Positions 1 through 9,838 of a DNA stretch of 64,000 bases are shown here, in pieces. The position numbers and the translations under genes were made by a program. The stretch is taken from assembly GCF_963681195.1 (NCBI RefSeq), contig NZ_OY808997.1:1860001-1924000 (forward strand). The letters run 5' to 3'. Source of the stretch: Vibrio sp. 16 (lineage in GTDB: Bacteria > Pseudomonadota > Gammaproteobacteria > Enterobacterales > Vibrionaceae). Every line of letters starts with the position of its first letter. Within the stretch, counting starts at the first letter, position 1. The notes under the pieces were generated by a model. It did not search any database and was not told where the DNA came from. It saw only the letters and a program-made list of their open reading frames with translations.

Positions 1-831
1 AACACCTATTTCACGCAGTACCGCTAGAGATGCGTTACGCATCAACTGATACTCTTTGTCAGTCAGAGTCTGTGCTGGAGCTACTGTGATTGAGTCACCC
101 GTGTGGATGCCCATTGGGTCAAAGTTTTCGATAGAACATACGATGATACAGTTGTCCGCTTTGTCACGGACTACTTCCATCTCATACTCTTTCCAACCGA
201 TAAGAGATTCATCGATAAGAAGTTCGTTAGTTGGCGACAGGTCCAGACCACGACGACAAATCTCTTCGAACTCTTCTTTGTTATAAGCGATACCACCGCC
301 AGTACCACCCATAGTGAACGACGGACGGATGATACAAGGGAAGCCAACCATATCAAGAACGGCGTATGCTTCTTCCATCGTTTTCGCAGTATCAGCGCGA
401 GGACACTCAAGGCCGATTGACTTCATCGCTTTATCGAAGCGAGAACGGTCTTCGGCTTTGTCGATTGCGTCAGCTGTTGCACCAATCATTTCTACGCCGA
501 ATTCTGCAAGTACGCCGTGTTTCTCTAGGTCTAGTGCACAGTTAAGAGCTGTCTGACCACCCATTGTTGGCAGTACTGCATCAGGGCGCTCTTTCTCGAT
601 GATCTTACGAACCACTTCCCACTGGATTGGTTCGATGTAAGTTGCATCCGCCATGTCTGGGTCAGTCATGATGGTTGCTGGGTTTGAGTTTACAAGGATA
701 ACTCGGTAACCCTCTTCACGCAGTGCTTTACATGCTTGTGCACCAGAGTAGTCAAACTCACATGCCTGACCGATAACAATCGGGCCTGCACCTAGAATTA
801 GAATACTTTTTAAGTCAGTACGTTTTGGCAT
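1..831 (-). CDS. carB: Carbamoyl-phosphate synthase large subunit, N-terminal 277 residues (window edge)
   Basis: The reading frame is open from the ATG at 829-831 to base 1 with no stop, so only the first 277 of about 1,075 residues are present. The N-terminus ([20 protein letters not shown]) is the family's start and leads into the first ATP-grasp half, which makes carboxyphosphate and carbamate from bicarbonate, ATP and ammonia. The ammonia is channelled from CarA, encoded 16 bases upstream, and the complex makes carbamoyl phosphate for pyrimidines and arginine. The gene is cut by the window edge, not broken. Identification is secure from the N-terminal sequence and the carA neighbour. Confidence 0.97.
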   Translation of the reverse strand, partial: MPKRTDLKSILILGAGPIVIGQACEFDYSGAQACKALREEGYRVILVNSNPATIMTDPDMADATYIEPIQWEVVRKIIEKERPDAVLPTMGGQTALNCALDLEKHGVLAEFGVEMIGATADAIDKAEDRSRFDKAMKSIGLECPRADTAKTMEEAYAVLDMVGFPCIIRPSFTMGGTGGGIAYNKEEFEEICRRGLDLSPTNELLIDESLIGWKEYEMEVVRDKADNCIIVCSIENFDPMGIHTGDSITVAPAQTLTDKEYQLMRNASLAVLREIGV

Positions 832-847
832 TCTCTACTACTCCGAA

Positions 848-1987
848 TTAAGCGCTGTGTTGTTTGATTAGTTCGATAAAGTGGTCAAATAGCGGAGCCG
901 CGTCGTGTGGACCTGGGCTTGCTTCCGGGTGACCTTGGAAGCTAAATGCTGGCTTATCTGTGCGGTGAATACCTTGTAGAGAGCCATCAAATAGTGACAC
1001 GTGAGTTGCACGTAGGTTCTCAGGCAGTGTCGCTTCATCAGCGGCGAAACCATGGTTTTGAGACGTAATCATAACAACGTTGCGGTCTAGGTCTTTAACC
1101 GGGTGGTTTGCACCGTGGTGACCAAACTTCATTTTCACTGTCTTAGCACCAGATGCCAAAGCTAGGATTTGGTGACCTAGACAGATACCAAAGATCGGTA
1201 GGCCTTTTTCTAGGAATACTTTTGTTGCTTCAATGGCGTAAGTACATGGTTCTGGATCACCAGGGCCGTTTGATAGGAAAACGCCATCTGGGTTTAAAGC
1301 CAACACTTCTTCTGCACTTGTTTCTGCAGGTACAACCGTTAGGCGGCAGCCTCGGTCAACAAGCATGCGCAGGATGTTACGTTTCGCACCGAAGTCGTAG
1401 GCAACAACGTGATATGGCAACTCGCTGTCGTCTTGCGCTTCAGGAAGTCCACCCTCAAGCGTCCACGAACCTTGTTTCCATTGATACGCTTCTTTTGTTG
1501 TAACTTCTTTCGCAAGGTCCATACCTTTTAGGCCAGGGAATTCTTTCGCTTTAGCCAGAGCTAGAGCCTCGTCTAAGTTGTTACCTGCAACGATACAACC
1601 GTTCTGTGCACCTTTCTCACGTAGGATGCGCGTAAGTTTACGCGTATCGATATCAGCAATGCCGACGATATTTTGCGACTTAAGGTAATCAGAAAGAGTT
1701 TGTTCACTGCGGAAGTTAGAAGCGACAAGAGGAAGGTCGCGAATCACAAGGCCTTGTGCGTGGATTGAAGAAGACTCTTCGTCTTCGGTATTGGTACCGG
1801 TATTGCCAATGTGAGGATAAGTAAGGGTGACGATCTGTTGGGAATAGGAAGGATCAGTGAGGATTTCTTGGTACCCCGTCATCGAGGTATTAAAAACGAC
1901 TTCACCAACGGATGAACCATCTGCTCCAATGGAAACACCGTGGAACACTGTCCCATCTTCTAGGACTAACAGTGCTGATTTACTCAA
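848..1987 (-). CDS. carA: Carbamoyl-phosphate synthase small (glutaminase) subunit
   Basis: This subunit hydrolyses glutamine and passes ammonia to CarB. The C-terminal class I amidotransferase domain shows the nucleophile elbow GICLGHQ and the [11 protein letters not shown] segment carrying the catalytic His and Glu. I place the start at the TTG at 1985-1987. It has a strong GGAGG a few bases upstream, begins [12 protein letters not shown] as family members do, and gives 379 residues against about 382 in E. coli. An in-frame ATG at 2053 would add 22 residues of unlikely composition and lacks a ribosome binding site. It is co-transcribed with carB from a promoter at 2093-2121. I saw no ArgR box of the usual TGAAT-N4-ATTCA form. 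Confidence 0.96.
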   Translation of the reverse strand: MSKSALLVLEDGTVFHGVSIGADGSSVGEVVFNTSMTGYQEILTDPSYSQQIVTLTYPHIGNTGTNTEDEESSSIHAQGLVIRDLPLVASNFRSEQTLSDYLKSQNIVGIADIDTRKLTRILREKGAQNGCIVAGNNLDEALALAKAKEFPGLKGMDLAKEVTTKEAYQWKQGSWTLEGGLPEAQDDSELPYHVVAYDFGAKRNILRMLVDRGCRLTVVPAETSAEEVLALNPDGVFLSNGPGDPEPCTYAIEATKVFLEKGLPIFGICLGHQILALASGAKTVKMKFGHHGANHPVKDLDRNVVMITSQNHGFAADEATLPENLRATHVSLFDGSLQGIHRTDKPAFSFQGHPEASPGPHDAAPLFDHFIELIKQHSA

Positions 1988-2092
1988 GACAACCTCCAGA
2001 ATAAAAATGCAAAAATAATAAATTAAACTGCAAATCTGCCTTCCTTCACGCAATAAAAAAGCGTTTTTAGGTTATTTAGACAAATTGGCGGT

Positions 2093-2121
2093 ATTCTAAT
2101 GAGGTGATTGATATGTGTCAA
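2093..2121 (-). promoter_or_regulatory. Predicted sigma-70 promoter of carAB
   Basis: On the minus strand there is a perfect -35 hexamer TTGACA (2116-2121), a 17-bp spacer and the -10 hexamer TAGAAT (2093-2098). It is followed by a leader of about 100 nt ending at the TTG start of carA. Only the sequence supports this. Confidence 0.75.
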
Positions 2122-2431
2122 TATAATCTTAAAAAGAAATCTAACATTTAGAGCAGTTAAAGCAAAAAACGATTCTAGAGCGCCAAAAAATCAAGTTTAG
2201 TCATTATTTATAGACGAAGAGGTAACAATTTTATGAAATGATGATTTTTGAGCATATTTGAGTTCACACTTTTCATTGAACATTTTAAGCAAACGATCCA
2301 CCCCCACAGAAAATAGCTCTTTTTGAGCAATTAACCACAAAAAGAACACCAAGGACCAACAATAACAACAAAAGGCAAGGGTTTTTATCCTACATAACAC
2401 TGTTAATATCGACCAGTGTTATCAATAGATA
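2122..2431. other. Intergenic region between carA promoter and dapB terminator
   Basis: There are about 310 bases without a supported gene. The region is AT-rich and contains a 9-bp inverted repeat (ATAACACTG at 2394-2402 and CAGTGTTAT at 2414-2422, 11-nt spacer). A 67-codon minus-strand frame (2197-2400) starts with GTG and has no ribosome binding site, so I do not call it. Confidence 0.5.
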
Positions 2432-2457
2432 CAAAAAGCGCCGGGCAAGCCCGACGC
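2432..2457 (-). terminator. Rho-independent terminator after dapB
   Basis: On the minus strand GCGTCGGGC and GCCCGGCGC form a GC-rich stem with one G-U pair, followed by TTTTTG. It lies 55 bases past the dapB stop. Confidence 0.85.
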
Positions 2458-2511
2458 ATAATTATTTATTTTGACAACAACTCTTGATAAGAAGTGGTAA
2501 AGAGTCGGAAC

Positions 2512-3393
<882 letters not shown>

Positions 3394-3414
3394 CTAGAGG
3401 GTATCTTTTTCCAG

Positions 3415-3813
3415 CTAAGAATACTCGCGAATCACTCGCTCAAGAATTGGCACATTCGCTTCAGGGAACGCATATTGAGCCAAATCAGAGATTTTCACCC
3501 ATAACCCTTCCTGTCCTTCACGTCCATAGGGTTGACCATCAAACTGAGTCACGGCAATGAAATCGAACTTAAGAGATTTTTCTGGATAATCGAACTCTAA
3601 ATGTTCAAATGGTTGTTGCTGAGTAGTCACAATCCCAATTTCTTCCTCAAGCTCACGTACCATGGCCTGCTCGACACTTTCTTCGGGTTCAACTTTGCCA
3701 CCTGGAAACTCCCAAAAGCCGCCTTTATGCTTGTCATCTGGTCGTTTTGTAATAAACACCTGCGACTTATCTTGGTTAAAGATAATACCTGCCACGATAT
3801 GAATTCGTTTCAT
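3415..3813 (-). CDS. mutT: 8-oxo-dGTP diphosphatase MutT
   Basis: This Nudix hydrolase removes oxidised dGTP from the nucleotide pool and so prevents A:T to C:G mutations. A complete Nudix box (GX5EX7REUXEEXGU) runs from Gly39 to Ile61 with REL-EEE in the catalytic helix. Length is 132 residues (E. coli 129). It lies directly downstream of secA as in E. coli, but a strong terminator (3886-3913) separates the two genes, so mutT probably depends on its own promoter or on read-through. Confidence 0.95.
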   Translation of the reverse strand: MKRIHIVAGIIFNQDKSQVFITKRPDDKHKGGFWEFPGGKVEPEESVEQAMVRELEEEIGIVTTQQQPFEHLEFDYPEKSLKFDFIAVTQFDGQPYGREGQEGLWVKISDLAQYAFPEANVPILERVIREYS

Positions 3814-3885
3814 CAGACTTCCTATTTACTATCCATTGTCATGCCCTGTATTGTGGCTGACTATTTTTCTTAGATAACCATTAGA

Positions 3886-3913
3886 TACAAAAAGAGCCGC
3901 CTAAGCGACTCTT
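3886..3913 (-). terminator. Rho-independent terminator after secA
   Basis: On the minus strand AAGAGTCGC and GCGGCTCTT pair around a 4-nt loop and are followed by TTTTTG. It sits between the secA stop (3970) and the mutT start (3813). Its U-tract and following bases (TTTTTGTATCTA) repeat those after the dapB terminator exactly. Confidence 0.85.
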
Positions 3914-3969
3914 AATTAGTTTTATAAGTTTGCATGAAGCTATGTGTTACAGCAACAATTCATCAAACC

Positions 3970-6699
3970 TTATGCGATTTTGCCGTGGCACTGCTTATAC
4001 TTCTTGCCACTACCACATGGGCAAGGCTCGTTACGGCCAACTTTTCGCTCTTCGCGAACCATTGGCTGATGAGCCCCTTCAGAAGATTCATCGCCATCTG
4101 CCAACTGGTTTTCAGCGGCAGCATGCTGCGCTTGAGCACGGCGAGCAGCTTCTTCTGCTTGCGCACGACGTTGAGCTTCCATGCGCTCAACTTCCTCTTG
4201 CTGCTGAACACGCACTTTAGAAAGAATTGTAATCACATCAGACTTCAATGCATCAAGTAAACCTTCAAATAGTTCAAACGACTCGCGTTTGTACTCTTGT
4301 TTAGGGTTCTTCTGCGCGTAGCCACGTAAGTGAATACCTTGGCGAAGATGATCCATTGCCGCCAAGTGCTCTTTCCAAAGTGTGTCGAGGGTTTGTAGCA
4401 TGACAGATTTCTCGAAGTTGCGTAGTACCTGCGCACCGACCACTTCTTCTTTCTGCTTGTATACCTCAACTGCCGTAGTGATGATTTTTTCACGAAGCGC
4501 TTCTTCGTAAAGCTTATCATCTTCTTCAAGCCACTGCTTGATTGGCGCATCAAGATCAAAATCGTTCTTCAAGCGCTCTTGCAGCCCTTCGATATCCCAC
4601 ATATCTTCTAACGACTGAGGTGGAATATACTCATCAATTACCGCAGTAAGCACGTCTTGACGGTTGTGATCGATCATTTCACTGATGTCTTCAACACTCA
4701 TCAGCTCATCACGAAGCTCGTAAACCACTTTACGTTGGTCGTTCGCAACATCATCGTACTCAAGTAGCTGTTTACGGATATCGAAGTTACGACCTTCCAC
4801 TTTACGCTGAGCTTTTTCGATTGAACGAGACAGCATCTTAGACTCGATCGCTTCACCTTCTTCCATACCACTCTGGATTAGGCTCGCCATACGATCAGAG
4901 GTGAAGATACGTAACAGAGAGTCCTCCATTGAGAGGTAAAAACGAGATGAGCCCGCATCCCCTTGACGACCCGAACGACCACGTAACTGGTTATCGATAC
5001 GACGTGATTCGTGACGCTCTGTACCAATAATATGTAAACCACCAGCATCTAGGACTTGATCATGGACGACTTTCCATTCAGCTTTGATCGCATCAATTTG
5101 CTCTTGTGAAGGATCTTGTAACGCTTCAACTTTCGCTTGCCAGCTACCACCTAGTACGATATCCGTACCACGACCAGCCATGTTCGTTGCGATAGTTACC
5201 GCACCTGGTGTGCCCGCTTCAGCAACAATCTCCGCTTCTCGCTCGTGGAACTTAGCGTTTAGGACGTTGTGCTTGATCTTCGCTTTCTTAAGTGCGTTTG
5301 ATAGTAACTCTGACTTCTCAATAGAAACCGTACCCACTAGCGAAGGCTGACCTTTAGCAACGCGCTCTTTAATATCTTCGATGATAGCGTCGAACTTTTC
5401 AGCTTCAGTACGGTAAACCACATCTGGCATATCGTTACGAATCATCGGCTTGTTGGTAGGAATAACTACCGTTTCAAGGCCGTAAATCGATTGGAACTCA
5501 AACGCTTCTGTATCCGCGGTACCCGTCATACCAGACAGCTTTTCGTAGAGACGGAAGTAGTTCTGGAAAGTTATCGATGCTAGCGTCTGGTTTTCATTTT
5601 GAATCTTAACGCCTTCTTTTGCCTCTACCGCTTGATGTAAACCTTCAGACCAGCGACGTCCTGGCATTGTACGACCGGTGTGCTCATCAACGATGACGAC
5701 TTCACCCTCTTCATTGACGATGTAGTCAACGTTCTTTTCAAACAACACATGCGCACGCAATGCAGCGTTTACATGGTGCAATAGGCTGATGTTCGCAGGA
5801 GAGTAAAGAGTGTCCCCTTCTTCCATCAGGCCATTTTTAACCATTAGCTCTTCAACAAACTCTTGGCCGGTTTCCGTAAGGTGAACTTGTTTAGATTTCT
5901 CATCCACCGTGTAGTGACCATCACCACGATATTCCTCTGAATCTTCTTTGTCTTGTTGCTGAAGATTAGGGATAAGGGTGTTGATGCGCGTATAAAGATC
6001 TGAGCTATCTTCAGCAGGGCCTGAGATGATCAGTGGCGTACGAGCTTCATCAATTAAAATCGAGTCCACCTCATCCACGACAGCAAAGAAACGGTCACGT
6101 TGAACGCGATCTTCAGCGCGGAAGGCCATGTTATCGCGCAAGTAATCAAAGCCAAACTCATTGTTTGTGCCGTATAGGATATCTGCTTGGTACGCTTCTT
6201 TTTTCTCTTGAGGTGGCATATTTGGCACGTTTACGCCAACGGTCATACCTAAGAATTCAAATAGTGGACGGTTTGTCTCGGCATCACGCTTTGCAAGGTA
6301 GTCGTTCACGGTTACAACATGAACACCTTTACCCGGTAGCGCATTTAAGTAGGCTGGTAGTGTAGCAGTTAGTGTTTTACCTTCACCGGTACGCATCTCT
6401 GCAATTTGACCAGAGTTAAGAACCATACCGCCTATAAGCTGAACATCAAAGTGACGCATACCGTAAACACGTTTTGATGCTTCACGAACAGTAGCAAATG
6501 CTTCTGGTAGTAGTTTGTCTAGGGTCTCACCCTGTTCTAAGCGCTGACGGAATTCAACAGTTTTGGCTTTTAATTCTTCATCACTCAACGCTTCAAACGT
6601 TGGCTCGTAATTATTGATCTCTTTTACAATTTTTCTCAGGCGGCGCAGTGTTCGGTCATTGCGACTGCCAATTACCTTTGTCAGTAGCTTAGTTATCAT
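3970..6699 (-). CDS. secA: Preprotein translocase ATPase SecA
   Basis: SecA is the motor that pushes unfolded preproteins through SecYEG. The Walker A motif GEGKT is at residues 105-109 and the DEVD Walker B segment follows at about 210. A helicase-like second nucleotide-binding fold has the GRGTDI and [11 protein letters not shown] motifs, and the C-terminal tail carries the zinc-binding [13 protein letters not shown] that binds SecB and lipids. Length is 909 residues (E. coli 901). In E. coli, secA follows secM. Here no secM-like arrest-peptide gene is visible upstream; dciA lies there on the opposite strand. The leader holds a 16-bp palindrome. Confidence 0.98.
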   Translation of the reverse strand: MITKLLTKVIGSRNDRTLRRLRKIVKEINNYEPTFEALSDEELKAKTVEFRQRLEQGETLDKLLPEAFATVREASKRVYGMRHFDVQLIGGMVLNSGQIAEMRTGEGKTLTATLPAYLNALPGKGVHVVTVNDYLAKRDAETNRPLFEFLGMTVGVNVPNMPPQEKKEAYQADILYGTNNEFGFDYLRDNMAFRAEDRVQRDRFFAVVDEVDSILIDEARTPLIISGPAEDSSDLYTRINTLIPNLQQQDKEDSEEYRGDGHYTVDEKSKQVHLTETGQEFVEELMVKNGLMEEGDTLYSPANISLLHHVNAALRAHVLFEKNVDYIVNEEGEVVIVDEHTGRTMPGRRWSEGLHQAVEAKEGVKIQNENQTLASITFQNYFRLYEKLSGMTGTADTEAFEFQSIYGLETVVIPTNKPMIRNDMPDVVYRTEAEKFDAIIEDIKERVAKGQPSLVGTVSIEKSELLSNALKKAKIKHNVLNAKFHEREAEIVAEAGTPGAVTIATNMAGRGTDIVLGGSWQAKVEALQDPSQEQIDAIKAEWKVVHDQVLDAGGLHIIGTERHESRRIDNQLRGRSGRQGDAGSSRFYLSMEDSLLRIFTSDRMASLIQSGMEEGEAIESKMLSRSIEKAQRKVEGRNFDIRKQLLEYDDVANDQRKVVYELRDELMSVEDISEMIDHNRQDVLTAVIDEYIPPQSLEDMWDIEGLQERLKNDFDLDAPIKQWLEEDDKLYEEALREKIITTAVEVYKQKEEVVGAQVLRNFEKSVMLQTLDTLWKEHLAAMDHLRQGIHLRGYAQKNPKQEYKRESFELFEGLLDALKSDVITILSKVRVQQQEEVERMEAQRRAQAEEAARRAQAQHAAAENQLADGDESSEGAHQPMVREERKVGRNEPCPCGSGKKYKQCHGKIA

Positions 6700-7040
6700 T
6701 TGCTATGAATCTCTCTTTATTCAGATCGGGCCCGATCTACTTTTAATGCCTTCAGTCTCTAACAGTTTTGAACTAAGAATACTGAGATAAATCACTTTCC
6801 TCAGATATTGTGATGAGAACTATAGATTTCAAGGCTTGTGTATCGATAAGTGGCGCTTAGTGTATGAAATTTTGCTAGCAACAACCAATAACAAGGTGAT
6901 TTGTTTGAAGCACTCTTTATTTTTTCGAGTTATATGATGGAAGTTTGCCCGGCAGGTAGCATCAAGATAAAAGAGATTTCGCTATCTTCCTCGAAACTCA
7001 TTCACTAAAATGTCTTTAATAGCATGATAAGAGGCTCACC
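6700..7040. promoter_or_regulatory. Divergent secA/dciA control region
   Basis: These 341 bases separate the divergent secA and dciA starts. A perfect 16-bp palindrome, AGATCGGGCCCGATCT, lies at 6723-6738, about 24-39 bases upstream of the secA start and so within its likely mRNA leader. The longest minus-strand ATG frame I found here is 23 codons, with no SecM-like arrest motif. I could not assign a convincing pair of -35 and -10 boxes. Confidence 0.5.
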
Positions 7041-7505
7041 ATGAGAGATCACCGTCCAACCCTTGGCGACGAAATATTAGCAGAATCTCGTCTCTCTCAG
7101 CTGCAACAGCACGCAAAAGAGATCATGATGATCAACAAAGAACTAAAAACGATCTTACCGCGAGGAACGGAAGATCATTGCCGTGTGGCAAATATTCGTG
7201 ATGGTCAATTGGTGATAGAAGTCGCCAGTGCTGCGATCAAAATGAAGATCGACTACGAGCGTTTATCCATCCTAAACCAACTCCGCTCTAGAGGATTCGC
7301 CAGATTAATGGCAGTTAGTGTGCAAATTAACCCTGAGCTCTATCGTTCTCGTCAGTTATCTAACGAAGAAAAGGCCTCAAAAAAACGTGATCCTATCTCT
7401 GAAACTGCAGCCCAATACTTAGCAATGATTGCCGATGGTGCATCGCCAAAAGTAAAAGCAAGGCTCGAGAGCCTTGCAAAATTAGCAAACAAAAAGCCTG
7501 AATAG
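7041..7505 (+). CDS. dciA: DciA-family DnaB helicase operator (DUF721)
   Basis: The protein is 154 residues and matches the DUF721/DciA family: an N-terminal KH-like part (about residues 10-105, with the LPRGTEDHCRVANIRDGQLV pattern) followed by a charged, probably disordered tail. DciA is the ancestral protein that helps the replicative helicase DnaB load onto DNA in bacteria lacking the phage-derived DnaC, and it has been studied in Vibrio cholerae. A good AAGAGG ribosome binding site precedes the ATG. It stands alone between two leftward genes, secA and lpxC, and shares a two-way terminator with lpxC. Family assignment is by recognition of the sequence and the locus. Confidence 0.88.
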   Translation: MRDHRPTLGDEILAESRLSQLQQHAKEIMMINKELKTILPRGTEDHCRVANIRDGQLVIEVASAAIKMKIDYERLSILNQLRSRGFARLMAVSVQINPELYRSRQLSNEEKASKKRDPISETAAQYLAMIADGASPKVKARLESLAKLANKKPE

Positions 7506-7512
7506 CGGGCAC

Positions 7513-7541
7513 AAAAAAGCCAGACAAACGTCTGGCTCTTT
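7513..7541. terminator. Bidirectional terminator between dciA and lpxC
   Basis: GCCAGAC (7519-7525) and GTCTGGC (7530-7536) form a perfect stem with an AAAC loop. A-run on the left and T-rich sequence on the right let it serve both converging genes. Confidence 0.85.
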
Positions 7542-7556
7542 CTCTGTAATAAGGGG

Positions 7557-8474
7557 TTATGCTAAAACCATATTTGGTTCAGCAAACGCAACCGGCGATG
7601 TCGCATCTTCTTCGAATGTGACCCACTCCCACGCTTCTTGGTCAGCCAGTACTGCACGTAGCAATTGGTTGTTAAGACCATGACCGGATTTGAACGCTCG
7701 GAACTCACCGATGATTGGATGACCACACATGTAAAGATCACCAATCGCATCAAGAACTTTGTGCGTTACAAATTCATTTTCGAAACGCAAACCTTCTTCA
7801 TTCAGAATACGGTATTCATCTAGCACGATCGCGTTATCAAAACTACCACCCAACACTAGGTTTTGTGATTGAAGGTACTCAATATCTCGCATAAAGCCAA
7901 ATGTGCGTGCACGTGAAATTTCTTTCACAAACCCTTTAGAAGAGAAGTCAAACAACAAGCGCTGCTCGTCTGAGTCGATAGCTGGGTGGTTGAATTCAAT
8001 CTCAAAGTCCATTCTAAAACCATTGAATGGAAGAAATTCTGCCCATTTATCGCCATCTTCAAAGCGAACTGGCTTCTTGATTCGAATAAAACGTTTAAGC
8101 GCGTTTTGCTCTTCAATACCCGCTTGCTGCAGCAAGAAAACGAACGGACTCGCACTGCCATCCATAATCGGGATTTCAGGAGCATCGACTTCTACTACGA
8201 TGTTGTCAATTCCCATTCCCGCTAGAGCCGCATTTAAGTGCTCAACGGTTGAGATTCGAATGCCTTCATCGTTAACTAAAGCAGTACATAACATGGTGTC
8301 ACGTACTGACATCGCATCAGCAGGGAAGTCAACAGGAGGATTGACGTCTGTACGTCGGTAGATTACGCCAGTGTTTGCAGCGGCAGGGCGAAGAGTAAGC
8401 GTGACTTTACGACCAGAGTGGAGCCCCACACCAGTTGTTTTCACTATTTCTTTCAGAGTACGTTGTCTGATCAT
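7557..8474 (-). CDS. lpxC: UDP-3-O-acyl-N-acetylglucosamine deacetylase
   Basis: LpxC is the zinc enzyme for the first committed step of lipid A synthesis. The protein has 305 residues, the same as E. coli. The zinc ligands fall at the standard positions: His79 in STVEHL, His238 and Asp242 in [10 protein letters not shown]. His265 in FKSGH acts as the catalytic base or acid. It lies at the downstream end of the dcw cluster after ftsZ, as in E. coli, but 101 bases from it with its own predicted promoter. In enterobacteria LpxC amount is set mainly by FtsH proteolysis of its C-terminus. The C-terminus here ends in MVLA. Confidence 0.98.
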   Translation of the reverse strand: MIRQRTLKEIVKTTGVGLHSGRKVTLTLRPAAANTGVIYRRTDVNPPVDFPADAMSVRDTMLCTALVNDEGIRISTVEHLNAALAGMGIDNIVVEVDAPEIPIMDGSASPFVFLLQQAGIEEQNALKRFIRIKKPVRFEDGDKWAEFLPFNGFRMDFEIEFNHPAIDSDEQRLLFDFSSKGFVKEISRARTFGFMRDIEYLQSQNLVLGGSFDNAIVLDEYRILNEEGLRFENEFVTHKVLDAIGDLYMCGHPIIGEFRAFKSGHGLNNQLLRAVLADQEAWEWVTFEEDATSPVAFAEPNMVLA

Positions 8475-8505
8475 CTACTTTGCCTCAGTAAAATGCCACA
8501 AATGA

Positions 8506-8528
8506 CGGTCAATAATCGATATTGACCG
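8506..8528. promoter_or_regulatory. 23-bp palindrome at the predicted lpxC transcription start
   Basis: CGGTCAATA (8506-8514) and TATTGACCG (8520-8528) are perfect 9-bp arms around a 5-nt centre. The predicted start of transcription (about 8524-8527) falls at the edge of this element, so it could be a repressor operator or a hairpin at the very 5' end of the mRNA. Confidence 0.6.
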
Positions 8529-8531
8529 CGT

Positions 8532-8559
8532 ATGCTACCATAATTTTGAACACTGTCAA
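8532..8559 (-). promoter_or_regulatory. Predicted promoter of lpxC
   Basis: Minus-strand TTGACA (8554-8559), a 16-bp spacer and TAGCAT (8532-8537) lie in the gap between ftsZ and lpxC. The spacing is one base short of ideal. Confidence 0.6.
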
Positions 8560-8575
8560 ATTATAGTGTAACTGA

Positions 8576-9808
8576 TTAATCCGCTTGACGACGTAAGAAT
8601 GCTGGAATATCGAGATAACCGCTTTCTTTGTCTGCCTTAGGTGCTGCACTTTGACCTGCACCAGAACTTGTTGGTGTTGTCGTCGGCTGAGGAGTCACCT
8701 GAGGTTTCTCATGCAAAGTTGGTGCCGGTTTTTCTTCCACTTTATTGACACTTGCTTGTGGTGCCGGTGCCGCTTGTGGTTGAGTTTGAGGCTGTGCTAC
8801 TGGAGCAACTTTCGCCTTACCGCCAGCTACTAGCGTGATATCTGGCTTCTTCTCGTTACCAATACCAGTCGCAACCACTGTTACACGAATTTCATCCGCC
8901 ATATCAGGATCAAGTGATGTACCAATAACCACAGTTGCATTGTCAGAAGCGAACGCTTTAACTGTGTTACCCACAGTTTCAAACTCATCTAGACGCATAT
9001 CTAAACCTGCTGTGATGTTCACAAGTACGCCACGTGCACCAGCCAGATCGATATCTTCTAGAAGCGGGCTAGAAATTGCCATTTCTGCAGCTTCTTCTGC
9101 TCGGTCTTCACCTTTAGCAACACCGCTGCCCATCATCGCATGACCCATTTCCGACATCACGGTACGAACGTCTGCAAAGTCGACGTTGATCATACCAGGA
9201 CGTGTAATTAGCTCTGCAATACCTTGAACCGCATTTTTCAGTACATCATTCGCGCTAGCAAAAGCTTCAAGAAGGGTAATACCGCGACCCAGAACTTTCA
9301 GAAGCTTCTCGTTAGGAATCGTGATTAATGAATCCACATGCTTAGAAAGTTCTTCAATACCCTGCTCAGCAAATGCAAGACGCTTCTTACCTTCGAAGCT
9401 AAATGGTTTAGTAACCACTGCTACAGTCAAGATGCCCAGCTCTTTTGCGACTTCCGCAATCACTGGAGCAGCACCTGTACCAGTACCACCACCCATACCA
9501 GCTGCGATAAATACCATATCGGCACCATCGAGCTCATCTTTAATTCTATCGCGATCTTCGAGAGCTGCGTCACGACCTACTTGAGGGTTTGCACCTGCAC
9601 CAAGTCCTTTGGTCATATCGCCACCAATCTGAATAACGCTATTCACACTGGTTTTACGAAGCGCCTGAGCATCAGTATTAATACTAATGAACTCAACACC
9701 TTCGATGGACTCACGTACCATGTGTTCAACGGCATTACCGCCACCGCCACCAACCCCAACGACTTTGATTACTGCGTCGTCAGACATTTCCATCATCGGT
9801 TCAAACAT
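8576..9808 (-). CDS. ftsZ: Cell division GTPase FtsZ
   Basis: FtsZ is the tubulin-like GTPase that forms the Z ring. The GTP-binding signature GGGTGTG is at about residues 106-112, followed by the T7-loop region with [12 protein letters not shown] flexible linker rich in Pro, Gln and Ala spans about residues 325-390, and the C-terminal peptide [13 protein letters not shown] binds FtsA and ZipA. Length is 410 residues (E. coli 383); the extra length is in the linker. It follows ftsA by 30 bases as the last division gene of the dcw cluster. Confidence 0.98.
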   Translation of the reverse strand: MFEPMMEMSDDAVIKVVGVGGGGGNAVEHMVRESIEGVEFISINTDAQALRKTSVNSVIQIGGDMTKGLGAGANPQVGRDAALEDRDRIKDELDGADMVFIAAGMGGGTGTGAAPVIAEVAKELGILTVAVVTKPFSFEGKKRLAFAEQGIEELSKHVDSLITIPNEKLLKVLGRGITLLEAFASANDVLKNAVQGIAELITRPGMINVDFADVRTVMSEMGHAMMGSGVAKGEDRAEEAAEMAISSPLLEDIDLAGARGVLVNITAGLDMRLDEFETVGNTVKAFASDNATVVIGTSLDPDMADEIRVTVVATGIGNEKKPDITLVAGGKAKVAPVAQPQTQPQAAPAPQASVNKVEEKPAPTLHEKPQVTPQPTTTPTSSGAGQSAAPKADKESGYLDIPAFLRRQAD

Positions 9809-9838
9809 GTGTTATCTCCGTTTTTCCTGCTGCTCAGG

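Noticed and set aside
103..420. Plus-strand frames at the left edge
   Set aside because: They are shadows of carB, whose frame is open on the minus strand over 1-831.
2197..2400. 67-codon minus-strand frame with a hydrophobic start
   Set aside because: It begins with GTG, has no ribosome binding site and overlaps the inverted repeat; composition looks like AT-rich intergenic sequence.
6700..7040. A SecM or VemP-like arrest peptide gene upstream of secA
   Set aside because: Reading the minus strand I found only very short ATG frames (longest 23 codons) without a signal sequence or arrest motif.
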